A DNA stretch of 17,929 nucleotides from an uncultured Clostridia bacterium (GCA_945910715.1 CAMDZU010000001.1:1-17929), one strand, 5' to 3'. Shown: positions 7,567 to 15,083, numbered from the stretch's first letter. Made by a program: numbers and translations. Notes: generated by a model from the sequence alone, not told the origin.

Positions 7567-8220
7567 ATGAAATTTTGTCTTTGGTTAAACGGAAACAAGA
7601 TTTCTAAAGCCTCTGAAATAAAGAAGAACTTCGATTTGCCTGCGCTTAAAGGCTATTTTCTTGGCGGCATTCTTATAAAATGGCTTGAAGAAAACGGAGG
7701 AAAAACCATCGCTCAGAAGCTGAAAAAAATTGACCTTAACGGCAATGTGGAAGCTCAGCTTGAAAAGGTATTCGGTGTTAAAGATACTCGTCCGCTTGAC
7801 TATGCGCCCCGTTATACCGGGTCCTTTACATACAGCTTTCCAAAAGCGGTCAGCACTTACGGCATTTCGTCCTTCCCCACGTCCTATTCCTATGAATACG
7901 AGTATGAATACACGAAAAGCTCTTTCCCCATGGGCTCATTCCCTGTCAGCTCTTTTGAAATAGGATCCTTCAGCACAGGCTCATTTGAAATAGGCTCTTT
8001 CAGCATAGGCTCGTTCAGCCTTGGCTCTTTCGGCATTGGCTCTTTCAGTATTGGCTCCTTCAATATGGGCTCGTTCAGTACAGGCTCTTTCGCAGCCGCT
8101 CCAGACGGACAATACACCTTTACAAAAGCACAGCTCACCGAGGAAGAATACAAGGAAACAATTTTTGTACTTTCAACCTATCCTCTTAACAGATACGGAT
8201 ACGGAATACATCTTATCTGA
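7567..8220 (+). CDS. GSF pentad-repeat protein, function unknown
   Basis: 217 residues from the ATG after AGGAAAGGCGGTGGGG. Residues 1-75 form a compact, probably helical domain ('KNFDLPALKGYFLGGILIKWLEENGG'-type pattern, split here by the 20-residue limit: 'FDLPALKGYFLGG' then 'IKWLEENGG'). I have the impression of having met this N-terminal pattern in other Clostridia repeat proteins, but I cannot name the family. A Tyr/Ser/Glu-rich linker (about 85-118, including 'YEYEYEY') leads to twelve exact five-residue units of SFxxG type (119-178), then a 39-residue tail. There is no signal peptide, so a cytoplasmic location is likely. The pentad period suggests a repetitive beta solenoid, though it does not fit the A(D/N)LxX pentapeptide consensus. 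BioY starts 8 bases downstream, so the two are co-transcribed; a role in biotin uptake would be guesswork. Confidence 0.8.
   Translation: MKFCLWLNGNKISKASEIKKNFDLPALKGYFLGGILIKWLEENGGKTIAQKLKKIDLNGNVEAQLEKVFGVKDTRPLDYAPRYTGSFTYSFPKAVSTYGISSFPTSYSYEYEYEYTKSSFPMGSFPVSSFEIGSFSTGSFEIGSFSIGSFSLGSFGIGSFSIGSFNMGSFSTGSFAAAPDGQYTFTKAQLTEEEYKETIFVLSTYPLNRYGYGIHLI
7921..8100 (+). repeat. Twelve tandem 15-bp coding repeats (SFxxG)
   Basis: Exactly 12 in-frame 15-bp units without indels. Their translations begin SF every time, and the fifth residue is Gly in ten of twelve (Ser in unit 2, Ala in unit 12). Third and fourth positions vary (PM, PV, EI, ST, EI, SI, SL, GI, SI, NM, ST, AA). The array is protein-coding, not CRISPR. 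Confidence 0.95.
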
Positions 8221-8228
8221 GGAAAACA

Positions 8229-8792
8229 ATGGCTTCAAAAAAACTTTTCAGTCCGCTAAACATTGTGCTTTGCGGACTTTTTACCGCCCTGATTGCGGTG
8301 GGCGCATTTATAAAAATACCCATTCCCGTAATTCCCTTTACAATGCAGACAATGTTCGTCACAATGGCCGGGCTTTTTCTCGGCTCAAAGCTGGGCGGTT
8401 TGTCGGCGCTGCTGTATATGATAATAGGCTTGATGGGAATACCCGTTTTTACACAGGGCGGCGGACCTGCCTATATTTTTCAGCCTACCTTCGGCTATAT
8501 AATCGGCTTTGCGGTGGGAGCGTTTCTGACGGGATTTGTCCTTGAAAGGCTTGGAGGCAGATCGGTAAAGGCATATGTGCTGGCTGTCCTTGCAGGAATT
8601 GCCGCAATTTATCTTATTGGCTGCACCTATCTTTACTTTATCAAGAATTTTTATCTGGGGGCTGAAATGAGCCTTTGGAACGTGTTTTTGTACGGCTTTC
8701 TTGTGACAATTCCGGGGGACTTGGTTTTCTCCCTTATTTCAGCCTTTGCAGTAAGAAAGCTTAAGCCCATAATCAGAAAAACATCAGCATAA
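8229..8792 (+). CDS. bioY: BioY-family biotin ECF transporter substrate-binding (S) component
   Basis: A 187-residue membrane protein with about six hydrophobic segments. The N-terminal 'ALIAVGAFIKIPIP.IPFTMQTMFV' region and 'GLMGIPVFTQGGGPAYIFQPTFGYIIGF' region (quoted in part: 'PVFTQGGGPAYIFQPTFGY') are the hallmark of BioY, the biotin-binding S component of energy-coupling-factor transporters. In group II systems it works with shared EcfT and EcfA/A' ATPases encoded elsewhere; none are here. Its start (RBS GAGG) is 8 bases after the GSF-repeat stop, and a glycosyltransferase-like gene begins 18 bases after it. I see no BirA-type operator in the upstream region. Confidence 0.92.
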   Translation: MASKKLFSPLNIVLCGLFTALIAVGAFIKIPIPVIPFTMQTMFVTMAGLFLGSKLGGLSALLYMIIGLMGIPVFTQGGGPAYIFQPTFGYIIGFAVGAFLTGFVLERLGGRSVKAYVLAVLAGIAAIYLIGCTYLYFIKNFYLGAEMSLWNVFLYGFLVTIPGDLVFSLISAFAVRKLKPIIRKTSA

Positions 8793-8810
8793 CAGGAAAG
8801 GAGTGGTTTT

Positions 8811-9653
8811 ATGAAAGCCATTCACGTTCTTTCAACCGCCCCGTTTTATGAAAAAAATCCCGGCGGAGATTTTAAAACAGACCGCTTTGAGCTGTACAAC
8901 ACGGTTATTTCCGCCTTGCAATGGCGCAAAAACAACGGCGAAATTAACCTTGCCACAGACAATAAGGGCGCTGAATACATAGAAAGCCTGGGTCTTGAGG
9001 GCGTATGGAACGGTATTCTCAGGGTGATCGACGATAAATGCGAGGGAATAAATCAGCGTATGTTCTGGGCGTCGGGCAAGCTGCTGGCGCTTCGTGAAAT
9101 TGAAGCCCCCGTGGCAATAATTGATATGGACTTTATCGTGTGGAACAAGCTTTCTTTCGGCGACAAAATAATCTGCGCTCACCGTGAAAACCTTATGCCC
9201 CACGTTTATCCGCCAAAAGAGCATTTTATAATGAACAACTACCCCTACCCACAGGGACTTGACTGGAGCGTGCTGCCCTGCAACACGGCATTCTGCTACT
9301 TCCCCGACGAAAGCTTCAAGCAGTATTATGTAAGCCAGTCAATTGCCTTCATGAAGTCGGCTGTACCCTGCGACGATTACCTTTGCTATATGGTTTTTGC
9401 GGAGCAGCGTTTGCTGGGAATGCTTGCCGCAGCCACCGAAACGGGGGTTGAAACTCTTCTTGACAAGGACAGGCTTTTTGTTCCGCAGGACAATTTCACT
9501 CATCTTTGGGGCGCAAAGCAGAAAATGCGCGACGATATAAAGCTTTGCGAGGATTTCTGCCAGCAATGCAGACTGAGAATAAAAAAGGATTTTCCCGATT
9601 TTGCATACACAATTGACTGCATTGAGCAGCAGTCATTCAAGCACAAAATATGA
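8811..9653 (+). CDS. Putative glycosyltransferase-like protein (DUF6734-like)
   Basis: 280 residues with a strong RBS (GGAAAGGAG). The pattern resembles GT-A-like proteins that read a short-chain polymer position: an N-terminal 'IHVLSTAPFY', then 'INLATDN', and a candidate metal-binding DxD in 'VAIIDMDFIVW' (about residues 102-112). Later come 'CNTAFCYFPDESF' and a C-terminal 'NFTHLWGAKQKM'. This fits my recollection of the DUF6734 family, which is glycosyltransferase-like by fold; I cannot confirm it by search. There is no signal peptide or membrane segment, so it is probably cytoplasmic. It is the last gene of the operon and is followed at once by a strong terminator. The link to BioY is positional only. 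Confidence 0.6.
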   Translation: MKAIHVLSTAPFYEKNPGGDFKTDRFELYNTVISALQWRKNNGEINLATDNKGAEYIESLGLEGVWNGILRVIDDKCEGINQRMFWASGKLLALREIEAPVAIIDMDFIVWNKLSFGDKIICAHRENLMPHVYPPKEHFIMNNYPYPQGLDWSVLPCNTAFCYFPDESFKQYYVSQSIAFMKSAVPCDDYLCYMVFAEQRLLGMLAAATETGVETLLDKDRLFVPQDNFTHLWGAKQKMRDDIKLCEDFCQQCRLRIKKDFPDFAYTIDCIEQQSFKHKI

Positions 9654-9658
9654 ATTTT

Positions 9659-9692
9659 ATCCGCATTGTTATTACGCAATGCGGATTTTTTT
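9659..9692 (+). terminator. Strong intrinsic terminator
   Basis: ATCCGCATTG (9659-9668) and CAATGCGGAT (9677-9686) form a perfect 10-bp stem with an 8-base loop, followed by seven Ts (9686-9692). It closes the GSF-repeat / bioY / glycosyltransferase-like operon. Confidence 0.92.
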
Positions 9693-9711
9693 GGAAAATG
9701 CAAAATATCTG

Positions 9712-9741
9712 TTGGCATTATGCACAAATCTCTCTTATAAT
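9712..9741 (+). promoter_or_regulatory. Upstream promoter P1 of the M23 hydrolase gene
   Basis: TTGGCA (9712-9717) and TATAAT (9736-9741) with an 18-bp spacer. It would give a leader of about 185 bases before the hydrolase ATG and lies 83 bp upstream of a second promoter. Confidence 0.55.
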
Positions 9742-9795
9742 AGTTGATGTGTTTTGTCACTCTATACATAAAGCTCCGATTTTCCGCCATTTTGC

Positions 9796-9824
9796 TTGAA
9801 AATAAGGAACTTTTCTGCTATAAT
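9796..9824 (+). promoter_or_regulatory. Promoter P2 of the M23 hydrolase gene (extended -10)
   Basis: TTGAAA (9796-9801), 17 bp, TATAAT (9819-9824) with TGC directly before it (extended -10). Transcription would start near 9831, right at the WalR-type box. Confidence 0.75.
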
Positions 9825-9832
9825 AACAATGT

Positions 9833-9849
9833 TGTTACCGATTTGTAAC
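9833..9849 (+). promoter_or_regulatory. WalR (YycF)-type box
   Basis: TGTTAC-CGATT-TGTAAC is an exact match to the direct-repeat WalR consensus TGTWAH-N5-TGTWAH. It covers about +2 to +18 relative to P2, a position that in known WalR targets usually goes with repression. The downstream gene is a peptidoglycan hydrolase, the classic class of WalR target. Related PhoP boxes (TTHACA direct repeats on the other strand) are similar, so the regulator is inferred. Confidence 0.65.
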
Positions 9850-9933
9850 TTTTTAGAAAAATAATTCGTATTGCCGTCGGCTGTACGGCTTTGATTGGGA
9901 GAAATCAGCTATTTACAGAAAGGTTTTGAACTA

Positions 9934-11697
9934 ATGACAGAATTGCACACTCAGGACGAGCAGTTAAGCTCAACCGAGCCATTGCAATCCCACGAAATAA
10001 AACGCACTCCTGCCATAATTGCAGGCTTGAACAGGCTTTGTGCGGAAATAGGCAGTCTTGGGGAATATATTTGCTATATTTTCGTTTTTCTGCTGAAAAA
10101 ACTCGGAAGTGGGATAAAGCGCTTCGCACAGTTTTTGTGGGGAGTGACAAACAATTTCAGAAAAACCCTGTTTAAGGGGCTTAAAAAGCTGGGAAAATTC
10201 CTTGCAAGACCCTTTATGGTAATCATTTTCACTGTTGGCAGCGCAGTAAGAGAGGTCAAGGCGAAAAAGGCTGAAAAGGGTGTTATCCACGCAATAGGAA
10301 CAGCCCTGCGGCATATTATGGAGATGGTTTTCGGCAGACGGGGAGCGGCGGTTACCGTTTTCAACTGGCTGCTGCCTATAATCAGCATAATGTTCTTCGT
10401 AAACCTTGTTACCTACGCAAACGGAATTAACTATGCCGTTAAGCTTACGGTAAACGGCAAATTCCTCGGCTATATCGAAAACGAGCAGGTTTTTGATGAC
10501 GCCGAAATGATTATGCAGGAACGTATCGACTATCTCGGAAGCAGAACACGCATTGAGGCGAATCCCGAATTTTCCATTGAAAAAATAGGCTACAGCGAAA
10601 CCCTCAACAAGTATCAGATTGCGGATTTAATCCTGCAAAACTCGGGAGTAAGCATTGACTACGCATACGGCTTGTACATAAACGATAAGTTTTACGGCGC
10701 TGTTACCGATGTTCAGCCCATAAGGGAAAGGCTGGAGCAGCTCCTTGACGTTTACCGCACGGACAATCCCACCGAAGAGGTTGAGTTTGTGGACGACATA
10801 AGCTATGAAACCGCAGGCTTATACCTTACGGAAAGTATTATCGACGTCAACGACTTCCTTGATATGATTTCGGGCTTCAGAAAGGTTGCAAGATACTATA
10901 CCGTTGAATACGGCGACAGCCACACTCTTATCGGCGACAAGCTGGACCTTACTCAGACGGAAATCGAAGCGCTTAACCCCGGCTTTACGGAAAACGACCT
11001 GCACGTTGGCGATCAGATTAAAATGAACGTTGACGAGCCCTATCTGTCGGTAAGCATCACAAAAACCGAGGAATACGACGTTGACGTTGCATACGAAACG
11101 GAATATTACGACGACAGCTCTCTTTATGTGGGCACATATCAGGTTACAAGAGAGGGCGTTTATGGTGTAAATCATGTTACCGCAAAGGTAACCTATGTAA
11201 ACGGCGCTGAAACAAGCAGAAAAATTCTTACCACAAGAACAGTCAGCGAGCCTGTTTCAAAGCAGGTTGCAGAGGGAACAAAGCCAACTCCCGCAGGAAG
11301 CTATTCCACCGCCACAGCCTCCTACGGAAAGTTTATATGGCCTGTGGACGGCGGCTACATCAGCGAATACACAATGTGGGACGGCGGCTATTACAACCAC
11401 AAGGGCATTGATATTGCTGCGCCATACGGTACGGCAATTTACGCAGGCGCAAGCGGACGTGTAATCCAGTCGGGCAATAACTACGGCTACGGCTACTCGA
11501 TAACGATTCAGCACGATAACGGACTTCAAACCCTTTACGCTCATTGCAGTTCGCTGTATGTGTCGGTAGGCGATACCGTAACGCAGGGTCAGTGCATTGC
11601 GGCGGTCGGTCAGACAGGCGTCGCATACGGCAACCATCTGCACTTTGAGGTAAGAGAGGGTGCAATAAGGCATAATCCTGTTGATTTCCTTGACTAA
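9934..11697 (+). CDS. Membrane-anchored LysM/G5/M23 peptidoglycan endopeptidase
   Basis: 587 residues from the ATG at 9934, preceded by AGAAAGG; an upstream TTG start (9895) has no RBS. A long basic, amphipathic cytoplasmic N-terminus (about 1-140) precedes one membrane helix (about 142-165). Outside the cell follow two related segments ('VNGKFLGYIENEQVF' and 'INDKFYGAVTDVQPI'), a LysM-like domain ('YYTVEYGDSHTLIGDKLDL'), a G5-like domain (ending 'VSEPVSKQVAEGTKP') and an M23 metallopeptidase domain. Zinc ligands fit H489 and D493 (NHKGID) and H570, with H568 and the His of 'TLYAHC' as catalytic histidines. Such enzymes cut peptide cross-bridges of peptidoglycan. Two promoters and a WalR-type box lie upstream. 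Secretion appears to use the internal membrane helix as anchor. Confidence 0.92.
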   Translation: MTELHTQDEQLSSTEPLQSHEIKRTPAIIAGLNRLCAEIGSLGEYICYIFVFLLKKLGSGIKRFAQFLWGVTNNFRKTLFKGLKKLGKFLARPFMVIIFTVGSAVREVKAKKAEKGVIHAIGTALRHIMEMVFGRRGAAVTVFNWLLPIISIMFFVNLVTYANGINYAVKLTVNGKFLGYIENEQVFDDAEMIMQERIDYLGSRTRIEANPEFSIEKIGYSETLNKYQIADLILQNSGVSIDYAYGLYINDKFYGAVTDVQPIRERLEQLLDVYRTDNPTEEVEFVDDISYETAGLYLTESIIDVNDFLDMISGFRKVARYYTVEYGDSHTLIGDKLDLTQTEIEALNPGFTENDLHVGDQIKMNVDEPYLSVSITKTEEYDVDVAYETEYYDDSSLYVGTYQVTREGVYGVNHVTAKVTYVNGAETSRKILTTRTVSEPVSKQVAEGTKPTPAGSYSTATASYGKFIWPVDGGYISEYTMWDGGYYNHKGIDIAAPYGTAIYAGASGRVIQSGNNYGYGYSITIQHDNGLQTLYAHCSSLYVSVGDTVTQGQCIAAVGQTGVAYGNHLHFEVREGAIRHNPVDFLD

Positions 11698-11707
11698 ACA
11701 ATATAAA

Positions 11708-11741
11708 GCCGCCTTTGACGGATTGTTCGGAGGCGGTTTTT
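11708..11741 (+). terminator. Terminator/attenuator between the M23 gene and the monooxygenase gene
   Basis: CCGCCT (11709-11714) pairs with AGGCGG (11731-11736), followed by TTTTT (11737-11741). The RBS of the next gene starts only 8 bases later, and I see no separate promoter in between. Downstream expression therefore probably depends on read-through. Confidence 0.75.
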
Positions 11742-11761
11742 CTATATCGGGAGGTAATCAA

Positions 11762-12094
11762 GTGGCAATAACTGTGAACATCTATTACACAGGAAAAAAC
11801 GGAAATGCAGTAAGATTCGCTGAGGAAATGGTTTCAAGCGGAGTTGTTGAGAATATCCGTGCTGAAAAGGGGAATATAAGATATGAGTATTTTTTTCCTA
11901 TGGACGATAAGGAAACGGTGCTTCTGATTGACAGCTGGACGAATCAGCAGGCTATTGACCATCATCACGCATCAGAAATGATGGGAGAGATTATCAGGCT
12001 CAGAGAAAAATACGGTCTGACAATGAAGGTTGAAAGGTACGTTTCGGACCAATCGGGGATACCTGACAAGGACAAGAAGTTTATAAAATCGTAA
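11762..12094 (+). CDS. ABM-domain protein, putative quinol monooxygenase-like (YgiN type)
   Basis: 110 residues starting at a GTG preceded by GGGAGGT at 6-base spacing; the longer frame to 11681 would run through the upstream terminator and the M23 stop, so it is unlikely. The protein fits the antibiotic-biosynthesis-monooxygenase (ABM) ferredoxin-like fold: 'VAITVNIYYTGKNGNAVRF' first strand and helix, 'GNIRYEYFFPMDDKETVLLI' middle strands, and 'DSWTNQQAIDHHHAS', which is the family's W...A...H segment. YgiN-type members oxidise quinols or act on small aromatics. The particular substrate is unknown. It ends before a GC-rich hairpin. Confidence 0.8.
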   Translation: MAITVNIYYTGKNGNAVRFAEEMVSSGVVENIRAEKGNIRYEYFFPMDDKETVLLIDSWTNQQAIDHHHASEMMGEIIRLREKYGLTMKVERYVSDQSGIPDKDKKFIKS

Positions 12095-12108
12095 ATTACT
12101 ATACACAT

Positions 12109-12140
12109 ACAGCCCCCACAATATAGACTGTGGGGGCTGT
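12109..12140. terminator. Long GC-rich stem-loop, unit 1
   Basis: ACAGCCCCCACA (12109-12120) and TGTGGGGGCTGT (12129-12140) form a perfect 12-bp stem with an 8-base loop, 14 bases after the monooxygenase stop. The following TTAATATATAATTT is only partly T-rich. It is a probable terminator for the plus-strand gene, and perhaps a last-line one for the minus strand. Confidence 0.75.
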
Positions 12141-12155
12141 TAATATATAATTTAC

Positions 12156-12234
12156 CAAGCTTTCCACCCCGCCGTTCAGCAAGTTTTTAATCACATAAAA
12201 CTCTATAACAGGCGGGACAGCCCCAGGGCGCAGC
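12156..12234. repeat. Intergenic repeat, copy 1 (79 bp)
   Basis: This aligns without gaps to 12312-12390, with 62 of 79 bases identical by my hand count. Conserved blocks are CAAGCT, CCCGCCGTT, GGCGG and the end AGGGCGCAGC. Internally CCCGCC (12169-12174 region) can pair with GGCGGG (12211-12216 region), so each copy may fold. Confidence 0.8.
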
Positions 12235-12241
12235 AAAACTT

Positions 12242-12269
12242 TACCCCCACAGTCAAAACCGTGGGGGTA
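12242..12269. terminator. GC-rich stem-loop, unit 2
   Basis: TACCCCCAC (12242-12250) and GTGGGGGTA (12261-12269) form a perfect 9-bp stem with a 10-base loop. It shares the CCCCCAC core with the hairpin 130 bases upstream and sits at the same place relative to its 79-bp repeat. Confidence 0.6.
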
Positions 12270-12311
12270 TTGATGTTATTAAACAAGCTATTGCCAAAAC
12301 ACAAATCTCAT

Positions 12312-12390
12312 CAAGCTATAAATCCCGCCGTTTAGCAACTTCTGAATCTGATTAAACGTTGTAAAAGGCGGAACAGCCCGAGGGCGCAGC
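12312..12390. repeat. Intergenic repeat, copy 2 (79 bp)
   Basis: Second copy of the element at 12156-12234, about 78% identical and ungapped. It ends four bases before the stop codon of the cellobiose phosphorylase gene. The base substitutions change several loop positions but keep the CCGCC/GGCGG pairing. Confidence 0.8.
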
Positions 12391-12394
12391 CCTC
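12380..12394 (-). terminator. Tight hairpin right after the cellobiose phosphorylase stop
   Basis: GAGGGC (12380-12385), a 3-base loop and GCCCTC (12389-12394) form a perfect 6-bp GC-rich stem directly against the minus-strand stop codon. A CCTTTT stretch follows on the minus strand after a further 15 bases, so terminator function is possible but not typical. Confidence 0.45.
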
Positions 12395-14896
12395 TTAGCC
12401 GAGCTCAACCTCAACTGTATGCTCGCCGTTTGCGTAAGCAGGGATAACGTTGCCTGCAACTTCCTTGCCGTCAACGATCATCTTCTTAACACCCTTGCAG
12501 ATGTGGTTAGGATTCTTAACAGTGATGTTGTATCTTGCGCCTCTGTAAAGTCTTGATACTGTGAAGCCGTCCCATTCGTGAGGAATTGACGGATCAATCA
12601 TCAGACCCTCGTATGTAGGCTTAACACCGAGAATGTACTGTGAAACGGCTACGAAGTTCCAAGCCGCAGTACCTGTAAGCCAGGAGTTCTTAGCCTCGCC
12701 GTGTCTGCCTGCGTCCTTGCCTGCAATCATCTGTGCGTAAACATAAGGCTCTGTGCGGTGTAAATCGGAAATTTCCTCTCTGAATGCAGGAGCAATCTTT
12801 GAGTAGTATTCAAAAGCGTTGTCGCCTCTGCCGATAGCTGCTTCAGCGCACATAATCCATGCGTTGTTGTGGCAGAAGATACCTGCGTTTTCCTTGTATC
12901 CGGGCGGATATGTGGAAATTTCGCCAAGCTCAACGTGATAGCGTGTGAATGCAGGGTTGTTAAGTACAAGACCGTGGTCGGAGTTAAGGTACTTGTGAAC
13001 GCTGTCCATTGTCTTGACGTCAGCGCCTACCTCCTTGCCGATACCTGCCAGTACGCAGAAGCCCTGTGGTTCAATGAAGATCTTGCCCTCTTCACATTCG
13101 TGTGAACCAACCTTATTGCCGTTGTGGTCGTAAGCACGGAGGAACCATTCACCGTCGAAGCCATACTTTAAGGTAAGCTCGTTCATCTTTGCAACCTCAG
13201 CGTCAGCTCTTGCAGCCTCTGCCTCGTCGCCCATAAGTCTGCACATTGCAGCGTATTCAGGTCCGATAAAGCCGAACATACCCGCAATCATTACTGATTC
13301 AGCGTTCATGCTGTAATATGGCGGCTCCTTGAACATTTCCTTGTTGTTATATGTCTGGAATGATTCGCCCGGCTTGTTGGAGAAGCAGGAAAGGTTAAGA
13401 CAGTCGTTCCAGTCTGCACGCCCGCTAAGGGGTAAGCCGTGAGGACCAATCTTTGTGCATACATGGTTGAAGGCTCTCTTCATGTGGTCCAGCATTGTGT
13501 CTGCAAGCTCTTCCTTGTTCTCGTAAGGTACCTTTTCGCTTAAGATTGAAACATCGCCTGTTTCCTTGATGTAAGCGGCAACTGCAAGAATCATCCACAG
13601 CGGGTCGTCGTTGAAGTTAGAGCCAAGCTCGTGGTTGCCCATCTTTGTAAGGGGCTGATACTGGTGATATGCGCCGCCGTCCTCCAGCATTGTAGCTGCA
13701 AGGTCAATAAGACGCTCTCTTGCACGGGACGGAATCTGATGTACAAAGCCCAGTAAGTCCTGATTAGAGTCACGGAAGCCCATTCCTCTGCCGATACCAG
13801 ATTCAAAGTAGGAAGCGGAGCGGGACATATTGAAGGTAACCATACACTGATACTGATTCCAGATGTTTACCATTCTGTTCAGCTTTTCGTCGGGAGAATT
13901 TACCGAGTACTGACCTAAAAGCGAGCTCCAGTGCTCCTTAAGCTCCTCAAACAGTTTGTCTACCTTTTCGGTTGTATCGCACATTGCGATCATTTCGTGA
14001 GCCTTTTTCTTGTTGAGAATATTCTGCTTTCTGCCGCCGGAAGTGATTATCTTGCTGTCGGGAGTAAGGTCGGCGTCGAACTTTTCTTCAAACTTGTTTT
14101 CAACATAGCCGAGAACGAAAATGTAATCCTTGCTTTCGCCCGGCTCAAGCTCAACCTCAATGTAGTGAGAAGCGATTGGCGACCAGCCGTCTGCAACGGA
14201 GTTGGAGGGTCTGCCGTCAAATACCGACTTTGGCTTGTCAAAGCCGTTATATAAGCCGAGGAAGCTTTCTCTGTCGGTGTCGAAGCCGTAAATCTTTGCG
14301 TTTACGGAATAGAAAGCATAGTGGTCACGGCGCTCCTTGTATTCAGTCTTGTGGTAAATTGTAGAGCCTTCGATTTCAACCTCGCCTGTATTGAAGTTTC
14401 TCTGGAAGTTGGTTGTATCGTCGTTCGCGTCCCATAAGCACCATTCCTCAAAGCTGAACAGCTTGATTGACTTGTGCTCATCTGTATCGTTTGTGATAGT
14501 AACCTTCTGAATTTCGCCGTTGAAGTCCTGGGGAACAAAGAATGTAACCTGCGCTGTTACGCCCTTTGAAGAGCCCTTGATGATTGTGTAGCCCATACCG
14601 TGACGGCATTCATAGCTGTCAAGCTGAGTTTTTACAGGGGACCAGCCGGGGTTCCATACATTGCCGTTGTCGTTGATGTAGAAATAACGTCCGCCCATAT
14701 CGACAGGAACGTTATTGTAGCGATAACGTGTAATTCTGCGGAGTCTTGCGTCCTTGTAGAAGCTGTATCCGCCTGCTGTGTTGGAAATGAGGGAGAAGAA
14801 GCCCTGTGTTCCGAGGTAGTTGATCCATGGATATGGAGTCTGCGGTGAGGTGATGACGTACTCGCGGTTTTCGTCATCGAAGTAACCGAATTTCAT
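12395..14896 (-). CDS. cbp: Cellobiose phosphorylase (GH94)
   Basis: 833 residues, the usual length of clostridial cellobiose phosphorylase. The N-terminus ('[16 protein letters not shown]', '[20 protein letters not shown]', '[16 protein letters not shown]') follows the known Clostridium and Ruminococcus enzymes almost residue for residue. The (alpha/alpha)6 barrel carries 'GFRDSNQD' (373-380) and '[10 protein letters not shown]' (492-501), where the Asp of WND (D498 by my count) fits the general acid of GH94. The enzyme splits cellobiose with phosphate into glucose 1-phosphate and glucose in the cytoplasm, saving ATP during cellulose use. RBS AAAGGA precedes the ATG. The gene is monocistronic here, with its own promoter and a sugar-type operator; no cellobiose transporter lies beside it. 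Confidence 0.96.
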   Translation of the reverse strand: MKFGYFDDENREYVITSPQTPYPWINYLGTQGFFSLISNTAGGYSFYKDARLRRITRYRYNNVPVDMGGRYFYINDNGNVWNPGWSPVKTQLDSYECRHGMGYTIIKGSSKGVTAQVTFFVPQDFNGEIQKVTITNDTDEHKSIKLFSFEEWCLWDANDDTTNFQRNFNTGEVEIEGSTIYHKTEYKERRDHYAFYSVNAKIYGFDTDRESFLGLYNGFDKPKSVFDGRPSNSVADGWSPIASHYIEVELEPGESKDYIFVLGYVENKFEEKFDADLTPDSKIITSGGRKQNILNKKKAHEMIAMCDTTEKVDKLFEELKEHWSSLLGQYSVNSPDEKLNRMVNIWNQYQCMVTFNMSRSASYFESGIGRGMGFRDSNQDLLGFVHQIPSRARERLIDLAATMLEDGGAYHQYQPLTKMGNHELGSNFNDDPLWMILAVAAYIKETGDVSILSEKVPYENKEELADTMLDHMKRAFNHVCTKIGPHGLPLSGRADWNDCLNLSCFSNKPGESFQTYNNKEMFKEPPYYSMNAESVMIAGMFGFIGPEYAAMCRLMGDEAEAARADAEVAKMNELTLKYGFDGEWFLRAYDHNGNKVGSHECEEGKIFIEPQGFCVLAGIGKEVGADVKTMDSVHKYLNSDHGLVLNNPAFTRYHVELGEISTYPPGYKENAGIFCHNNAWIMCAEAAIGRGDNAFEYYSKIAPAFREEISDLHRTEPYVYAQMIAGKDAGRHGEAKNSWLTGTAAWNFVAVSQYILGVKPTYEGLMIDPSIPHEWDGFTVSRLYRGARYNITVKNPNHICKGVKKMIVDGKEVAGNVIPAYANGEHTVEVELG

Positions 14897-14966
14897 ACTT
14901 TCTTATTCCTTTCTCATTGTATTGCAGCAGAAATAATAATTTCCGCACATATATTGCAATACTTTT

Positions 14967-14995
14967 ATTATATATCAACTGAATTTAAAAGGCAA
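14967..14995 (-). promoter_or_regulatory. Sigma-A promoter of the cellobiose phosphorylase gene
   Basis: On the minus strand TTGCCT (14995-14990) and TATAAT (14972-14967) are 17 bp apart, leaving a leader of about 65 bases. Confidence 0.8.
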
Positions 14996-14998
14996 GGG

Positions 14999-15013
14999 TT
15001 GAAAACGTTTCCT
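14999..15013. promoter_or_regulatory. cre / LacI-family operator at the cellobiose phosphorylase promoter
   Basis: TTGAAAACGTTTCCT fits the CcpA catabolite-response consensus WTGNAANCGNWNNCW at every fixed position. It begins 3 bp upstream of the -35 of the minus-strand promoter. The GAAAACGTTTCC core is also a common binding site for pathway-specific LacI-family repressors. Carbon-source control of cellobiose use is the likely meaning. Confidence 0.6.
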
Positions 15014-15043
15014 TAAAAAAATATTTTTTCCATAATTTATGCC

Positions 15044-15072
15044 TTGACTTTTTGTAACCGTTTTGTTACAAT
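15044..15072 (+). promoter_or_regulatory. Sigma-A promoter of the micropeptide cassette
   Basis: TTGACT (15044-15049), 17 bp, TACAAT (15067-15072). Transcription would start near 15079, some 50 bases before the small ORF. A WalR-type box fills the spacer. Confidence 0.7.
15053..15069 (+). promoter_or_regulatory. WalR-type box A of the micropeptide promoter
   Basis: TGTAAC-CGTTT-TGTTAC matches TGTWAH-N5-TGTWAH. It lies between the -35 and -10 and overlaps the -10, a location expected to block RNA polymerase. It is also part of a palindrome (TTGTAAC-N6-GTTACAA, 15052-15071). Confidence 0.65.
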
Positions 15073-15083
15073 TAAGTTGTTCC

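Noticed and set aside
7921..8100. CRISPR-like array
   Set aside because: Units are contiguous 15-bp coding repeats in frame with no spacers.
7890..8153. Minus-strand open frame encoding a KEP/NEP-type pentad repeat
   Set aside because: It is the mirror of the 15-bp repeats of the GSF gene, has no RBS or promoter, and exists only because the repeat excludes stops.
9824..9934. c-di-AMP (ydaO) riboswitch in front of the M23 gene
   Set aside because: Such riboswitches often precede wall hydrolases, but the conserved core blocks are absent. Only short GCCGT/ACGGC and GATTT/AAATC stems are seen.
11681..11761. 27-residue N-terminal extension of the monooxygenase
   Set aside because: It overlaps the M23 stop and runs through a terminator, whereas a strong RBS precedes the GTG at 11762.
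12727..14877. Several frames of 60-107 residues on both strands within the cellobiose phosphorylase gene
   Set aside because: All are shadows of the GH94 coding sequence, with low-complexity compositions and no start signals.
15052..15071. BirA-like reading of TTGTAAC...GTTACAA
   Set aside because: The arms look similar, but the spacing is only 6 bp and no biotin gene follows; the direct-repeat WalR reading fits better.
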